Source of the DNA: Corynebacterium kalidii
GTDB taxonomy: Bacteria; Actinomycetota; Actinomycetes; Mycobacteriales; Mycobacteriaceae
NCBI RefSeq assembly: GCF_022869005.1
Contig: NZ_JALIEA010000011.1
Span: 62,001-126,000 of the forward strand
Reading direction: 5' to 3'
Length of the DNA stretch: 64,000 bases
The notes under the pieces were generated by a model, which did not search any database, was not told the origin of the DNA, and saw only the letters and a list, made by a program, of their open reading frames with translations. Every line of letters begins with the position of its first letter. Positions within the stretch are counted from its first letter, which is position 1. The position numbers were made by a program, and so were the translations under genes. Below, one piece after another: positions 18,249-27,930 of this stretch.

Positions 18249-19451
18249 TCAGTCCTCCAGCCTAGTCCGCAGTTCGTCCCGGACGGCCCGCCGGTCGACC
18301 TTCCCCGGCCCGGTCACCGGCAGACGGCGGGTGCCCAGCACACGCCGGGGGACCAGGTGTGACGGCAGGCCGGCGTCCTTCATGGCCGACCGTACCTGCG
18401 CCGTCCGTTCCGCCGGAGCCTCCCCGGGGACCTCGACGAGGGCGGTGACCGCTTCGCCCCAGTCCGTGTCCGGCAGTCCGACGACGCAGGCGGTGTACCC
18501 GAGCGTCGCCAGGGCGGCCTCGACCTCTTCGGGGAGGACCTTCATCCCGCCGCTGTTGATCGCGCCGTCGGCGCGCCCGCGGACGGTGAGGAGGCCGTCG
18601 TCGATACTGCCGAGGTCGCTGGTGCGGAAGGTGCCACGGGCGGGGAAGGCGTCCTCCCCGGCGGCACCGCCGACGTTGCGGTAGCCCTCGGCGACCGTCG
18701 GTCCGGACAGCAGGATCCGTCCTGTGGCGTGGTCGACCGCCACCCGCGTACCCGGTAGGGCGCGGCCGTCGTAGACCATGCCCCCGGCGGTCTCCGAGGA
18801 TCCGTAGGTCAGGACGACGTGGACGCCGTGGTCCCGCGCGGCGTCGACGAGACCGGGGCTCGTCGCCGCCCCGCCGACCAGGACCGCGGCGTACTCGTGC
18901 AGCGCCTTCCGGCCCTGTGCGTCGACCATGAGACGCTGCAGCTGGGTCGGTACCAGTGAGGTGTGGAGGTTCTCCGACGGGTGCGCGGCGCGTAGCGTGG
19001 CCGTGCCGTGGGTGAACGCCTCCGGGGTGAAACGGCCGCCCGGGAGGACGGTGGGGGAGTGGCCCGCGTAGAGGCTGCGCAGGATGACCTGCAGTCCGGC
19101 GATATGGTGCGGCGGCAGGGCCAGGAGCCACGGGCCCGTGGCGGTGCCGAACCGTGCGGCGAGGTAGGCGGCGGTCGCGTCCGCGGAGGCGGTGAGGTTC
19201 GACGTCCGCAGACGGGCGCCCTTGGGTGTCCCGGTGGAGCCGGAGGTGCAGGCGATGAGGGTGCCGGGGGCCTCCCCGTCACCGGCGTCGGCGGTGGTGC
19301 CGGTGGCCGCCATCTGCGACAGGAGTTCCTGTTCCCGGCCCGGTGCCGTGGGGAGCACGGCGCCGTGTCCGGAGAGGAGGCCCTCCAGCGTAGGGACGGC
19401 TGCCGCGATCTTCCGGGGGTCGAGGTCGAGGGGGAGTGCTTCGAGCTTCAC
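18249..19451 (-). CDS. menE: o-Succinylbenzoate-CoA ligase
   Basis: A 400-residue ANL-family adenylating enzyme, short as is typical for actinobacterial MenE. The ATP motif is CTSGSTGTPKGARL, with LTYGSSETAGGMVYDG, the domain hinge TSDLG and the C-terminal catalytic lysine region VTGPGKVDRRAV. It activates o-succinylbenzoate with CoA for MenB. The start was set at GTG 19451, 7 nt after a TAGCGT -10; a GTG at 19460 overlaps the -10. Confidence 0.94.
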   Translation of the reverse strand: MKLEALPLDLDPRKIAAAVPTLEGLLSGHGAVLPTAPGREQELLSQMAATGTTADAGDGEAPGTLIACTSGSTGTPKGARLRTSNLTASADATAAYLAARFGTATGPWLLALPPHHIAGLQVILRSLYAGHSPTVLPGGRFTPEAFTHGTATLRAAHPSENLHTSLVPTQLQRLMVDAQGRKALHEYAAVLVGGAATSPGLVDAARDHGVHVVLTYGSSETAGGMVYDGRALPGTRVAVDHATGRILLSGPTVAEGYRNVGGAAGEDAFPARGTFRTSDLGSIDDGLLTVRGRADGAINSGGMKVLPEEVEAALATLGYTACVVGLPDTDWGEAVTALVEVPGEAPAERTAQVRSAMKDAGLPSHLVPRRVLGTRRLPVTGPGKVDRRAVRDELRTRLED

Positions 19452-19458
19452 CCTGACC

Positions 19459-19464
19459 ACGCTA
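19459..19464 (-). promoter_or_regulatory. -10 hexamer TAGCGT, leaderless start of menE
   Basis: On the minus strand TAGCGT is 7 nt from GTG 19451, with no Shine-Dalgarno between them. Confidence 0.5.
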
Positions 19465-19482
19465 CGCCGGTCCGAGGGGGTG

Positions 19483-19893
19483 TCAGGCCAGCAGGCCGAA
19501 GGTCGCCGCGGTGGTGCAGGCGGCGGTGGACTCCGCCGACGACGGGTACCGGCCGGTCAGGGAGTGGAACGCCGCCCTGACCTCCTGGGGGGTGGCGGGC
19601 GTGCGGCCCTGGTCGACCAGGTAGGCCACCACGTCCACCGTGCCGGTGCCGACGCCGAGGTCGGCAGGTGAGAACACCCGCCGGTTGGGGCCGGTGTGTT
19701 CCGGGCGTACGACCTTGCGCAGGGTCAGGGTGCCGTGCGGCCGGGCCGTGTTGTGCCTGTCGCGGGTGGCGCGGGCACCGGGGAGGACACCGAGCACGGT
19801 GCTGTCGGTGGCGCTGCGGACTCCGGTGCCGGGCCTGCGGTACCAGTCGAAGAGCCGGGCCAGGGGCCGGGTAATGGATGTGGGGTACGACAT
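19483..19893 (-). CDS. Hypothetical protein
   Basis: A 136-residue protein that I do not recognise. It is basic at the N-terminus, with no signal peptide or membrane segment. GTGTVDVVAYLVDQGRTPATPQEVRAAFHSLTGRYP could form two helices. It contains one cysteine near the C-terminus. A GGAAG lies before the ATG and a good promoter lies upstream. It is convergent with nothing: menE starts just downstream on the same strand. Confidence 0.6.
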   Translation of the reverse strand: MSYPTSITRPLARLFDWYRRPGTGVRSATDSTVLGVLPGARATRDRHNTARPHGTLTLRKVVRPEHTGPNRRVFSPADLGVGTGTVDVVAYLVDQGRTPATPQEVRAAFHSLTGRYPSSAESTAACTTAATFGLLA

Positions 19894-19969
19894 GGGGGTT
19901 CACTTCCTTCAGGCGGGTCGGCGCCGAGACGGCGTACTGGGCTGACCATACGGTCACGATCTCCCACGA

Positions 19970-19999
19970 ATGGTAGGTCCAAACAATGGGAGACGTCAA
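19970..19999 (-). promoter_or_regulatory. Promoter TTGACG-18-TACCAT for the hypothetical gene
   Basis: On the minus strand, -35 TTGACG (19999-19994) and -10 TACCAT (19975-19970) are separated by 18 bp. The start codon is about 75 nt downstream, so this gene has a leader, unlike its neighbours. Confidence 0.5.
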
Positions 20000-20056
20000 G
20001 CATTATTGACATATGCCCTGCGTGAAGGTTGTTTCCGGCGAGCAGGAATGGGGATA

Positions 20057-20350
20057 TCAGTGGGCGGCGGTGCCGAAGACGTCCCAGCCGAAGGCCGCGT
20101 AGATCCGGCCCTGGGTGATCCACAGCAGGCCGAGGAGGACCGCCAAGGCGATCACGGCGAAGATGGCGACGGCGACGGCACGACGCCACGGGGCGGTGGT
20201 CGTCGCCGCGCCGGTGGCGGACGCGCCGTCCGACGCTCCGTCCGAGGCAGGCACCCAGAGCCGGATGCCCACACCGAAGAGGATCGGCAGGCCGGCGCCC
20301 AGGACGAGGCCCGCCAGGGTGACCTGGAGCAGTGATTCGAGGATGGTCAT
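20057..20350 (-). CDS. Small two-helix membrane protein next to pitA
   Basis: A 97-residue protein with one hydrophobic segment at the N-terminus (residues about 8-32) and one at about 58-80, separated by a loop of Asp/Gly/Ala/Ser/Thr. It begins 2 nt after the pitA stop codon and should be translated with it. A similar small membrane protein lies beside pitA in mycobacteria (Rv0544c/Rv0545c, from memory). A regulatory or accessory role in phosphate uptake is inferred from position only. Confidence 0.7.
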   Translation of the reverse strand: MTILESLLQVTLAGLVLGAGLPILFGVGIRLWVPASDGASDGASATGAATTTAPWRRAVAVAIFAVIALAVLLGLLWITQGRIYAAFGWDVFGTAAH

Positions 20351-20352
20351 GG

Positions 20353-21738
20353 TCAGTTCTCCCTGCTGGTGCCGGTGGTGTGTGCGGCGGAGGTGTCGAG
20401 GACGGTGGCCGGGTCACCGCGGCCGAGGCCCGGGTCGTCGGTGGAGTCCGACTCGGTGGCGGGGCCTGCTGCGCCGGCCCCGGCGAGTGCGTGGACGAAG
20501 GTGTCGCCGGCGTCGGCGTCGGCGTCGTTTCCGGTGTCGGCCTGGTCTGCCACGCCCCGGGTGTCGGTGTCGGGGGTCAGGCCGTGCTCGTCCCAGTCCT
20601 CGTTGACGTTGTCGGCGTGCACCGGCTGCTTACGGGCCTTGTAGACGATCAGGCCGACACCGGTGGCCAGAATCAGGAAGGTGAACAGTGAGCCGACGGC
20701 CATCGACGTGGCGTCGGCGACCAGGTTAGAGAGGGTCCAGACCAGCCAGGAGATCGCCGCGGCCAGGGGGAGTGTGGTGACCCAGGCGATGCCCATCCGG
20801 CCGGCGACACCCCACCGGACCTTCGCGCCCGGCTTGCCCACGCCCGAACCGAGGATGGAACCGGTGGCCACGTGGGTGGTGGACAGTGCCATGCCCATGT
20901 GTGCGGAGGTCAGGATGATCGCGGCGGACGAGGTCTCGGCGGCCATGCCCTGCGGCGAGGTGATCTCCACCAGGCCCTTGCCGAGGGTGCGGATGACCCG
21001 CCACCCGCCGGCGTAGGTTCCCGCGGCGATGGCGATCGCGCAGCTCGCGGTCACCCAGAAGGGCATGTCGGCGGCGGCGTCGAGGTTTCCGCTGGCGACG
21101 AGGGCCAGGAAGATCACGCCCATCGTCTTCTGCGCGTCCGAGGTGCCGTGGGCGAGGGCCACGAGGGAGGCCGAGCCGATCTGGCCGAGGCGGAACAGGT
21201 TGTCGCGCTCGCCCTCGCGGGTCCGCCGGGTCAGCTTGAAGACCCCGGCGGTGCCGATGGCGGCGACCAGTCCGGCGATCACCGGCGCGGCCAGCGCCGG
21301 GACGATGATCTTCTGCAGGACGCCGTCCCACACCACGCCGGAGACGCCGAGGGCGGCGATGGCGGCGCCGATCAGGCCGCCGAACAGGGCGTGGGAGGAG
21401 CTGGACGGCAGTCCGAAGAGCCAGGTGAAGAGGTTCCACAGGATGCCGCCGACCAGTCCGGCGAAGACGACGAGGAGGAGTTTGTCCGCCTCGGCGACCA
21501 CGCTGAGGTCGAAGTCCTCGAGGTTGACGATCCCGTTGGCGACCGTCTTGGCGACCTCCACGGAGAGGAACGCGCCGACGAGGTTCAGCAGGCCGGCCAG
21601 TGCGACGGCGGTTTTCGGCTTCAGGGCTTTGGTGGCGATGGAGGTGGCCATCGCGTTGGCGGTGTCGTGGAAGCCGTTGGTGAAGTCGAACGCCAGGGCG
21701 GTCCCGATCACGAGCAGAAGGATAAGAAGCTCAGTCAC
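20353..21738 (-). CDS. pitA: PiT-family inorganic phosphate transporter
   Basis: A 461-residue polytopic protein. The PiT signature GFHDTANAMATSIATKAL near residue 22 and its inverted repeat counterpart GSILGSGVGKPGAKVRWGV in the C-terminal half are clear. A central hydrophilic loop and an acidic C-terminal tail of about 80 residues are seen. It imports metal phosphate coupled to protons. The start is GTG; no strong Shine-Dalgarno is visible. Confidence 0.95.
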   Translation of the reverse strand: MTELLILLLVIGTALAFDFTNGFHDTANAMATSIATKALKPKTAVALAGLLNLVGAFLSVEVAKTVANGIVNLEDFDLSVVAEADKLLLVVFAGLVGGILWNLFTWLFGLPSSSSHALFGGLIGAAIAALGVSGVVWDGVLQKIIVPALAAPVIAGLVAAIGTAGVFKLTRRTREGERDNLFRLGQIGSASLVALAHGTSDAQKTMGVIFLALVASGNLDAAADMPFWVTASCAIAIAAGTYAGGWRVIRTLGKGLVEITSPQGMAAETSSAAIILTSAHMGMALSTTHVATGSILGSGVGKPGAKVRWGVAGRMGIAWVTTLPLAAAISWLVWTLSNLVADATSMAVGSLFTFLILATGVGLIVYKARKQPVHADNVNEDWDEHGLTPDTDTRGVADQADTGNDADADAGDTFVHALAGAGAAGPATESDSTDDPGLGRGDPATVLDTSAAHTTGTSREN

Positions 21739-22061
21739 ACCAAGAAATATCCCGCCTATCGGCGGAAACGTCTACTCCCGGAAAAAATGCGGGGGTGAAC
21801 AGTGGGGGTATATAGCGTTCACTTAAGTAGTGTCGCCGTCCGGGAAACCGCAGGTCGTCGTCGGTGTCGTCATCGGTGCCGACAACGGACGCGGTAAACA
21901 GTGGGTGAATTCAAGGGAAATTCCGGCGTTGTGCTATCGGAATGACCTGCGCGGTATGTACGGGGGCGTGCTGATCGTTGACGCAACCCACCGTCGTCAG
22001 GTCGTCCGAGGGTGATTCTCCGCGGATTCCCACGATTCACAGGCTGCGCTCAGTAATAGGG
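21739..22061. other. Non-coding region between pitA and menB
   Basis: This 323-bp region contains an inverted repeat GTGAAC-N16-GTTCAC (21795-21800 and 21817-21822) with the palindrome CTTAAG beside it. A second sequence similar to the left arm (GTAAACAGTGGGTGA) lies about 100 bp further. These may be binding sites for a regulator of pitA. A 9-bp direct repeat CAGTAATAG spans the menB stop region. No gene is supported. Confidence 0.5.
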
Positions 22062-23006
22062 TCAGTAATAGTAGGGGAACCCGTCCCACCGCGGGGCACG
22101 CTTCTCCAGGAAGGAGTCCCGTCCCTCCACCGCCTCGTCGGTCATGTACGCCAGCCGGGTGGCCTCACCGGCGAAGACCTGCTGGCCCATCAGGCCGTCG
22201 TCGGTCAGGTTGAAGGCGAACTTCAGCATCCGCTGCGCCGTGGGGGACTTGCCGTTGATCGCACGCGCCCACTCGACCGCGGTGTTCTCCAGCTCGGCAT
22301 GGTCGACGACCTCGTTCACCGCCCCCATCTGCATCATCCGTTCCGCGGTGTACGCCCGGCCCAGGAAGAAGATCTCGCGGGCGTACTTCTGGCCCACCTG
22401 CTTGGCCAGGTACGCCGAACCGTAGCCGGCGTCGAAGGACCCCACGTCGGCGTCGGTCTGCTTGAACATGCCGTGCTCCCGGGAGGCGATCGTCAGGTCA
22501 CACACCACGTGCAGGCTGTGGCCACCGCCGGCGGCCCAACCGTTGACCACGGCGACGACCACCTTCGGCATCGTGCGGATCAGCCGCTGCACCTCGAGGA
22601 TGTGGAGACGTCCCCCCTCTGCCTTCACCCGCGCCTCGTCGACGGTGTCCGCGGTCGCCGCGGCGACGTCGCCGTCGTGCTCGGTGGCGTACTGGTACCC
22701 GGAGCGTCCGCGGATACGCTGGTCGCCACCCGAGCAGAACGCCCACCCACCGTCCTTCGGACTGGGGCCGTTGCCGGTGAGCAGCACCGTGCCGACGTCG
22801 GGGGAGCGGCGGGCGTGGTCGAGCGCGCGGTAGAGCTCGTCGACGGTGTGCGGGCGGAACGCGTTGCGCACCTCCGGACGGTCGAAGGCGATACGCACGA
22901 TGCCGTTCTCACGCCCGGCACCGGTATGCCGGTGGTAGGTGATGTCGTCGAAGTCGAAGCCGGGGACCTCGCGCCACTGGGAAGGGTCAAAAGGGTTGTC
23001 TGTCAT
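22062..23006 (-). CDS. menB: 1,4-Dihydroxy-2-naphthoyl-CoA synthase
   Basis: A 314-residue crotonase-fold enzyme that closes the second ring of the naphthoquinone. Family features are FCSGGDQRIRG (oxyanion hole and substrate loop), WAAGGGHSLHVVCDLTIAS and DVGSFDAGYGSAYLA; the C-terminus is FPYYY. The ATG at 23006 was chosen because a TACGAT -10 lies 6 nt upstream; longer in-frame starts would run into menC. Confidence 0.96.
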   Translation of the reverse strand: MTDNPFDPSQWREVPGFDFDDITYHRHTGAGRENGIVRIAFDRPEVRNAFRPHTVDELYRALDHARRSPDVGTVLLTGNGPSPKDGGWAFCSGGDQRIRGRSGYQYATEHDGDVAAATADTVDEARVKAEGGRLHILEVQRLIRTMPKVVVAVVNGWAAGGGHSLHVVCDLTIASREHGMFKQTDADVGSFDAGYGSAYLAKQVGQKYAREIFFLGRAYTAERMMQMGAVNEVVDHAELENTAVEWARAINGKSPTAQRMLKFAFNLTDDGLMGQQVFAGEATRLAYMTDEAVEGRDSFLEKRAPRWDGFPYYY

Positions 23007-23029
23007 GTCACCATCGTAGGGTGTGTGCC
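23007..23029. promoter_or_regulatory. Overlapping divergent promoters of menB and menC
   Basis: Only 23 bp separate the two start codons. The menB -10 is TACGAT on the minus strand (23018-23013), 6 nt from its ATG. The menC -10 is TAGGGT on the plus strand (23017-23022), 7 nt from its ATG. The hexamers share two base pairs, and each -35 region must lie inside the opposite gene. Two polymerases could not bind at once. Confidence 0.65.
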
Positions 23030-24079
23030 ATGGACACTCCCGCGCTTCCGGCACTATCCGAGATCACCGACCGCGCCAGGATCGTCACCTGCCCGTTGCG
23101 CGTCCCGTTCCGGGGCGTCACCGAACGGGAGCTGATGCTCGTCGAGGCGCCGTCCGGCTGGGTGGAGTGGGCGCCGTTCCTCGAGTACGGCCCCGAGGAG
23201 TCCTCCCGGTGGCTGCGCAGCGCCGTGGAACTGGGGTGGGGACGTCCCCCCGCGCCGACCCTGTCGTCGGTCGAGGTCAACGCCACCGTCCCGGCGCTGG
23301 ACGTCGCCGCGGACCCGGAGGCGGTCCCGCGCCTGCTGGACCGCTACCCGGGCTGCACCACCGTGAAGGTGAAGGTCGCGGAGAAGGGCCAGAGCCTCGA
23401 CGACGACGTGGCGCGGGTCCGTGCGGTGCGCGACGCCCGGCCCGGCGCCGTGATCCGCGTGGACGCGAACGCGGGCTGGAGCGTGGACGAGGCCTTCGCC
23501 GCCGCCCGGGCACTGACCGACCCCTCCCTCGGCGGCGGACCGCTGGACTACGTCGAGCAGCCGTGCGCCACGGTGGCCGAGCTGGCGGAACTGCGCCGCA
23601 GGCTCGGCTCGCGGGGGATGATGGTCCGCGTCGCCGCCGATGAACTGATCCGCAAGTCCACCGACCCGATGGCCGTGGTCCAGGCCGGGGCGTGCGACGT
23701 GGCGGTGCTCAAGGCCGCGCCACTGGGCGGGGTGTCGCAGGTCCGGGCGATCGCCGAGGAAGTCGGACGGCGCGGCGTGGCGGTGACGGTCTCCTCCGCC
23801 CTGGAGTCCGCGGTGGGCATGTACGCGGGCATCCTCGCCGCGGCGTCGCTGCCGGGGTACACCGACGACGACGAGATGGTCGTGGCACCCCAGGCCGCCG
23901 GACTGGCCACCGGGTCGTTGTTCGCCGAGGACGTCTGCGCGCCCCGTGAGATCGTGGACGGCCGGCTCGCCGTGGAGCGGTTGACCCCGGACCCGGACCG
24001 CCTGGCGGACCTGGAGTCCCCCGCCGCGCGCCGGGACTGGTGGTTCGACCGGCTCGCCGCGGCGTACCGCCACCTGTAG
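23030..24079 (+). CDS. menC: o-Succinylbenzoate synthase
   Basis: A 349-residue enolase-superfamily enzyme that dehydrates SHCHC to o-succinylbenzoate. Visible motifs are KVKVAEKG (general base Lys), IRVDANAGW and YVEQPC (metal ligands), AADELIRK and LKAAPLGGV. The ATG at 23030 fits the leaderless promoter; a GTG at 23021 overlaps the -10. It faces away from menB and is followed by the first copy of a repeated hairpin. Confidence 0.94.
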   Translation: MDTPALPALSEITDRARIVTCPLRVPFRGVTERELMLVEAPSGWVEWAPFLEYGPEESSRWLRSAVELGWGRPPAPTLSSVEVNATVPALDVAADPEAVPRLLDRYPGCTTVKVKVAEKGQSLDDDVARVRAVRDARPGAVIRVDANAGWSVDEAFAAARALTDPSLGGGPLDYVEQPCATVAELAELRRRLGSRGMMVRVAADELIRKSTDPMAVVQAGACDVAVLKAAPLGGVSQVRAIAEEVGRRGVAVTVSSALESAVGMYAGILAAASLPGYTDDDEMVVAPQAAGLATGSLFAEDVCAPREIVDGRLAVERLTPDPDRLADLESPAARRDWWFDRLAAAYRHL

Positions 24080-24131
24080 GCCGGGCCGGCGCACCGTCGT
24101 CGGATCCGTCGGGTCCTCGGATCCTCGGGAG

Positions 24132-24186
24132 AAGTCTGTCGCCGTGCAGCGCGGGGCCCGGTACGGGTGCACGGCGACAGACTTTT
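24132..24186 (+). terminator. Repeated hairpin, copy 1 (after menC)
   Basis: A perfect 17-bp stem (24132-24148 with 24168-24184) and a 19-nt loop, followed by TTTT. The left arm is aagtctgtcgccgtgca. The loop contains ggcccgg, shared with the other two copies. It lies 52 bp after menC and before the UvrA-like gene, and has the form of an intrinsic terminator. Confidence 0.75.
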
Positions 24187-24203
24187 CCTGTATGAAAGGT
24201 CCA

Positions 24204-26552
24204 ATGAGTGACTCCCGCAGCAGCAGCCACGACACCATCCATGTCCGGGGAGCCCGGGCCAACAACCTGAAGAACATCGACGTCGACATCCCCAAGAGAC
24301 AGCTCACCGTGGTCACCGGGGTCTCCGGCTCAGGGAAGTCCTCGCTCGTCTTCGGCACCGTCGCAGCGGAGTCACGCAGGCTCATCGACGAGACCTACAG
24401 CGCGTTCATCCAGGGGTTCATGCCCAGCCTGCCGCGCCCCGACGTGGACGTGCTGGAGAACCTCTCGCCCGCGATCATCATCGACCAGGAGCGGATGGGG
24501 GCGAACTCCCGCTCCACCGTGGGCACCGCGACGGACGCCTCGTCCCTGGTGCGCATCCTGTTCAGCCGGCTCTCCGAGCCCCACGTCGGGCCGTCCGGCC
24601 ACTTCTCCTTCAACCTGCCGGAGGGATGGTGCCCTACCTGCGAAGGCACCGGGGTGGGCGCCACCATTGACCTCTCGGTGTTCCTTGACGAATCGAAGTC
24701 GCTGAACGACGGGGCGATCGACGCGCCCGGCTTCGGCGTGGGGGACTGGTACTGGTCGTCCTACGCCAAGTGCGGCCGCCTCGACCCGGACATCCCGATC
24801 CGCGACTACACCCCGGAACAGCGGGAGTTCTTCCTGTACGCCCCGTCCCAGAAGATCAAGGTCGCCAAGGAGGACAACAGCGGGTTCTCCTCGCTCAGCT
24901 ACGACGGGCTGGTCACCCGGATCCGCCGGTTGTGGATCGACCGCGACACCCCGCCGAAGCAGAAGCAGATCGTGAACTTCGTGGAGCGGATCAGCACCAC
25001 CGGCCCCTGCCCGGACTGCCACGGCACCCGCCTGAAGGAGGCCGCGCGCACCGCCACCGTCGCGGGACGCACCATCGGGGAGTGGAACTCCACACAGGTC
25101 ACCGAGCTGCGCGACCTCGTCCAGGGGCTCGGGACCGAACAGTCCGTGGGGCCGGTGGTGTCCGGGCTGCTCGGCATGCTCGACAACCTCGTCGACGTGG
25201 GCCTGGGCTACCTCAGCCTCGACCGTCCGGCGGGCACGCTGTCCGGTGGTGAGGCGCAGCGGGTGAAGATGATCCGCCACCTCGGGTCCCCCCTGTCGGA
25301 CGTAACGTACGTCTTCGACGAGCCGACGATCGGCCTGCACCCGCACGACATCGACCGGATGATCGGTCTGCTGCGACGCATCCGCGACAAGGGGAACACC
25401 GTGCTCGTCGTCGAGCACAAGCCGGAGGTCATCGAGGCGGCCGACCATGTCGTGGACATCGGGCCGGGCTCCGGCGAGGCCGGTGGCGAGGTCGTCTACT
25501 CCGGCCCCTACGACGGCCTGCGCGGGGCGGACACCGTGACCGCCCGGTCGCTGGACCGCGGGGTGTCCCTCCGGGAGTCCGTGCGCACACCCGTCGGGGC
25601 CGTGCGGCTGGAGCATGTCAGCGTCAACAACCTGCAGGACGTGTCGGTCGACGTGCCGCTCGGGGTGCTGACCGTGGTCACCGGGGTCGCGGGGTCGGGG
25701 AAGTCGTCGCTGATCCACGGCGGCCTGACTGTGCACGACGGTGTGACCGTGGTGGACCAGTCCGGCATCCGGGGCTCACGGCGGTCCACCCCGGCGACCT
25801 ACACCGGGGTGCTGGACGACGTCCGCAAGCTCTTCGCCCGGGCGAACAAGGCGGCCGGGGCCACCCCGGCACAGTTCAGCCCCAACTCCGAGGGCGCCTG
25901 CCCGGTGTGCAACGGGCTGGGGGTCGTGTACACGGACCTGGCGATCATGGCCGGGGTATCGACCCCGTGCGAGGAGTGCGGCGGCCGTCGCTTCCGCGCC
26001 GAGGTGCTGGAGTTCACGCTCGGCGGGTGCACGATCAGTGACGTCCTGGACATGACGGTGCGTCGGGCCGCGGACTTCTTCGCCGGGGAGGTTCCGCAGG
26101 GTGCGGCCTCGCGCGGGGTCTCCGCGGTGCTGGACCGGTTGACGCAGGTCGGACTGGAGTACCTGCGGCTGGGTCAGCCGTTGAACACCTTGTCCGGTGG
26201 TGAGCGCCAGCGGTTGAAGCTCGCGGCGAAGATCGGTGAAGGGCTGAAGGGGACGGTCGGTGCAGGCGGTGCAGGCGGTGCAGGCGTGATCGTGCTCGAC
26301 GAGCCGACCTCCGGCCTGCACCTGGCGGACACCGGCACCCTGGTGACGATGATGCAGTCCCTGGTGGACGACGGCTACAGCCTCGTGGTCATCGAGCACA
26401 ACATGGCCGTGATGGCGGCGGCGGACCACATCATCGACGTCGGCCCGGGGGCGGGTCACGAAGGTGGCCGTGTGGTGTTCTCCGGAACCCCCGCGGACCT
26501 GGTCGAGGCCGGGACGGTGACCGGACAGCACCTGGCCCGCGCGCTGGGCTGA
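24204..26552 (+). CDS. UvrA-like ABC ATPase (UvrA2/DrrC class)
   Basis: A 782-residue paralogue, clearly shorter than repair UvrA (about 940-960). It has two ABC modules: Walker A at Gly39-Ser46 (GVSGSGKS) and again in GVAGSGKSS, signatures TLSGGEAQR and TLSGGERQR, and Walker [11 protein letters not shown] and [12 protein letters not shown]. Zinc-binding cysteine pairs are present ([30 protein letters not shown]). It lacks most of the UvrB-binding insertion. Members have been linked to drug self-resistance and DNA-damage tolerance. A Gly/Ala repeat (three 9-bp units near 26262-26288) precedes the second Walker B. Start: ATG 24204, with an ATG at 24192 possible. Confidence 0.88.
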   Translation: MSDSRSSSHDTIHVRGARANNLKNIDVDIPKRQLTVVTGVSGSGKSSLVFGTVAAESRRLIDETYSAFIQGFMPSLPRPDVDVLENLSPAIIIDQERMGANSRSTVGTATDASSLVRILFSRLSEPHVGPSGHFSFNLPEGWCPTCEGTGVGATIDLSVFLDESKSLNDGAIDAPGFGVGDWYWSSYAKCGRLDPDIPIRDYTPEQREFFLYAPSQKIKVAKEDNSGFSSLSYDGLVTRIRRLWIDRDTPPKQKQIVNFVERISTTGPCPDCHGTRLKEAARTATVAGRTIGEWNSTQVTELRDLVQGLGTEQSVGPVVSGLLGMLDNLVDVGLGYLSLDRPAGTLSGGEAQRVKMIRHLGSPLSDVTYVFDEPTIGLHPHDIDRMIGLLRRIRDKGNTVLVVEHKPEVIEAADHVVDIGPGSGEAGGEVVYSGPYDGLRGADTVTARSLDRGVSLRESVRTPVGAVRLEHVSVNNLQDVSVDVPLGVLTVVTGVAGSGKSSLIHGGLTVHDGVTVVDQSGIRGSRRSTPATYTGVLDDVRKLFARANKAAGATPAQFSPNSEGACPVCNGLGVVYTDLAIMAGVSTPCEECGGRRFRAEVLEFTLGGCTISDVLDMTVRRAADFFAGEVPQGAASRGVSAVLDRLTQVGLEYLRLGQPLNTLSGGERQRLKLAAKIGEGLKGTVGAGGAGGAGVIVLDEPTSGLHLADTGTLVTMMQSLVDDGYSLVVIEHNMAVMAAADHIIDVGPGAGHEGGRVVFSGTPADLVEAGTVTGQHLARALG

Positions 26553-26585
26553 GGGCGTCCCGCTCCCCAGAGCCAGCCCCCGGAA

Positions 26586-26639
26586 AGGTCTGGCGCCGTG
26601 CATCTCCAGGCCCGGAAACCTGCACGGCGCCAGACTTTT
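26586..26639 (+). terminator. Repeated hairpin, copy 2 (after the UvrA-like gene)
   Basis: A 17-bp stem (26586-26602 with 26621-26637) with one G-U pair, an 18-nt loop and TTTT. It differs from copy 3 at only a few positions, including in the loop, which is almost identical. It follows the UvrA-like stop codon by 33 bp. Confidence 0.78.
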
Positions 26640-26786
26640 GCCGCGCTTCTCCATACTTTCCTGCGCTTCCCCGCGCCAGCGGCGGCAGGTTATCCACAGA
26701 TCGCCGTCAGCGCCCCCGTCCGCGCCCCGGATGCGGTGGAATAGACCCCGGGGGACGACAGCCGGCGACACGGAGAGGGGCAGACG

Positions 26787-27910
26787 ATGGCCGAGCACTG
26801 GATGGAACAGCTCAGGCAGGCGGAGCGGGAGGGACGTGTCCCGCCAGGCGCCGGGCCGTTGTACACGCGGCGGGTGCTCCCGGCGGTCGAACCGGTGGCG
26901 CGGAAGGACCTCATCGACGGCGGCCGCAGCCGTTCGACCGTCCCGGTGCTCTACACCCCGGTGACCCGCAGCCTGATGCTCCCCCGTCCGGTGGCGGAGC
27001 TCCCGGAGAAGCACGGCGTCACCGGCCTGGACCACGTGCTGGCGACCGGTCATGGGGACGACCCGGGGGTGTTCAGGCACGACATCGTCAGCCGCGCCCG
27101 GGCCCACGCGGCGGAGAACCCGGGCGCGATGGTCGGCGGGTGGGCGGCCCTGGCCATCCACGGCCTGCCGTACTGGGCGGACTCCGCCCCGGTGCTGCTG
27201 CATTCCCGTCGTTCGTCACCCTGGGGGTCGGGGACGACCGCCGTCGCGTCGTCGACCCCGGCACGTCCGGTGGTACGGGCGTGGCCGAAGGATGTGGAAC
27301 CGGTCTTCCCCGACACCGTGGTGCCAGGGCTGGCCGTCGTGCCGGTGACGGTCGCGGCGGCACAGTGTCTGACGTCGGTCCTGCGGCGGCGGCACACCTG
27401 GTTCACCGCCGGGGTCGACGGGCTGTCCCTGCAGGAGGTACGGGCCGTGCAGCTCATCGACGCACTCCGGCAGTGCACGGTGCTGGAGATCGGTGAGCTG
27501 GTCGAGGGCTGTGCGCGCCGGGTGGACGCGGGTGTCCTCGGCAGACTCGCGGCACTCTCGGACCCGGGTGCGCAGTCGCCGGAGGAGACGATGCTGCGGC
27601 TGGTCGTCCGGGACCTGCTTCCCGAGGGGTACCACTGGACGTCGCAGGTGGAGGTGGCGTGGGGGCCGGGTGGAAGGACCGTACGGTGCTGGACCTGGCC
27701 TGCCCGGATCTGCGGGTGGGGTTGTACTACGACGGGGGCACGCATGCGGGTGCGGCCCAGAAGACGAAGGACTTCGTGCAGATCCAGGAGCTCAAGGACA
27801 TCGGGTGGGACGCGGTCCGGGCGGACGCGACGCTGCTGCGCCGTGAACGGCCCCGGTTCATCTCGCAGACGTCCAAGGCGGTGGCGCGCGCCGTCGCCGC
27901 CGGACGCTGA
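26787..27910 (+). pseudogene. Frameshifted AbiEi/DUF559-like two-domain protein
   Basis: The first part runs from ATG 26787 (GGAGAGG upstream) to about 27658. It resembles the N-terminal portion of actinobacterial AbiEi/DUF559-type proteins (VGGWAALAIHGLP; AQSPEETMLRLVVRDLL). The matching C-terminal domain continues in another frame from about 27659 (RTVLDLACPDLRVGLYYDGGTH), a PD-(D/E)XK endonuclease-like core. Adding one G to the five-G run at 27660-27664 joins the two into a protein of about 374 residues. This may be a real inactivating deletion, a sequencing error or phase variation. The out-of-frame extension to 28022 is not meaningful. Confidence 0.7.
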
Positions 27911-27930
27911 TCCAGGGAACGGCCCGGAAA

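Noticed and set aside
21830..22015. 61-codon frame between pitA and menB
   Set aside because: No start signal and no domain; it covers probable regulatory DNA.
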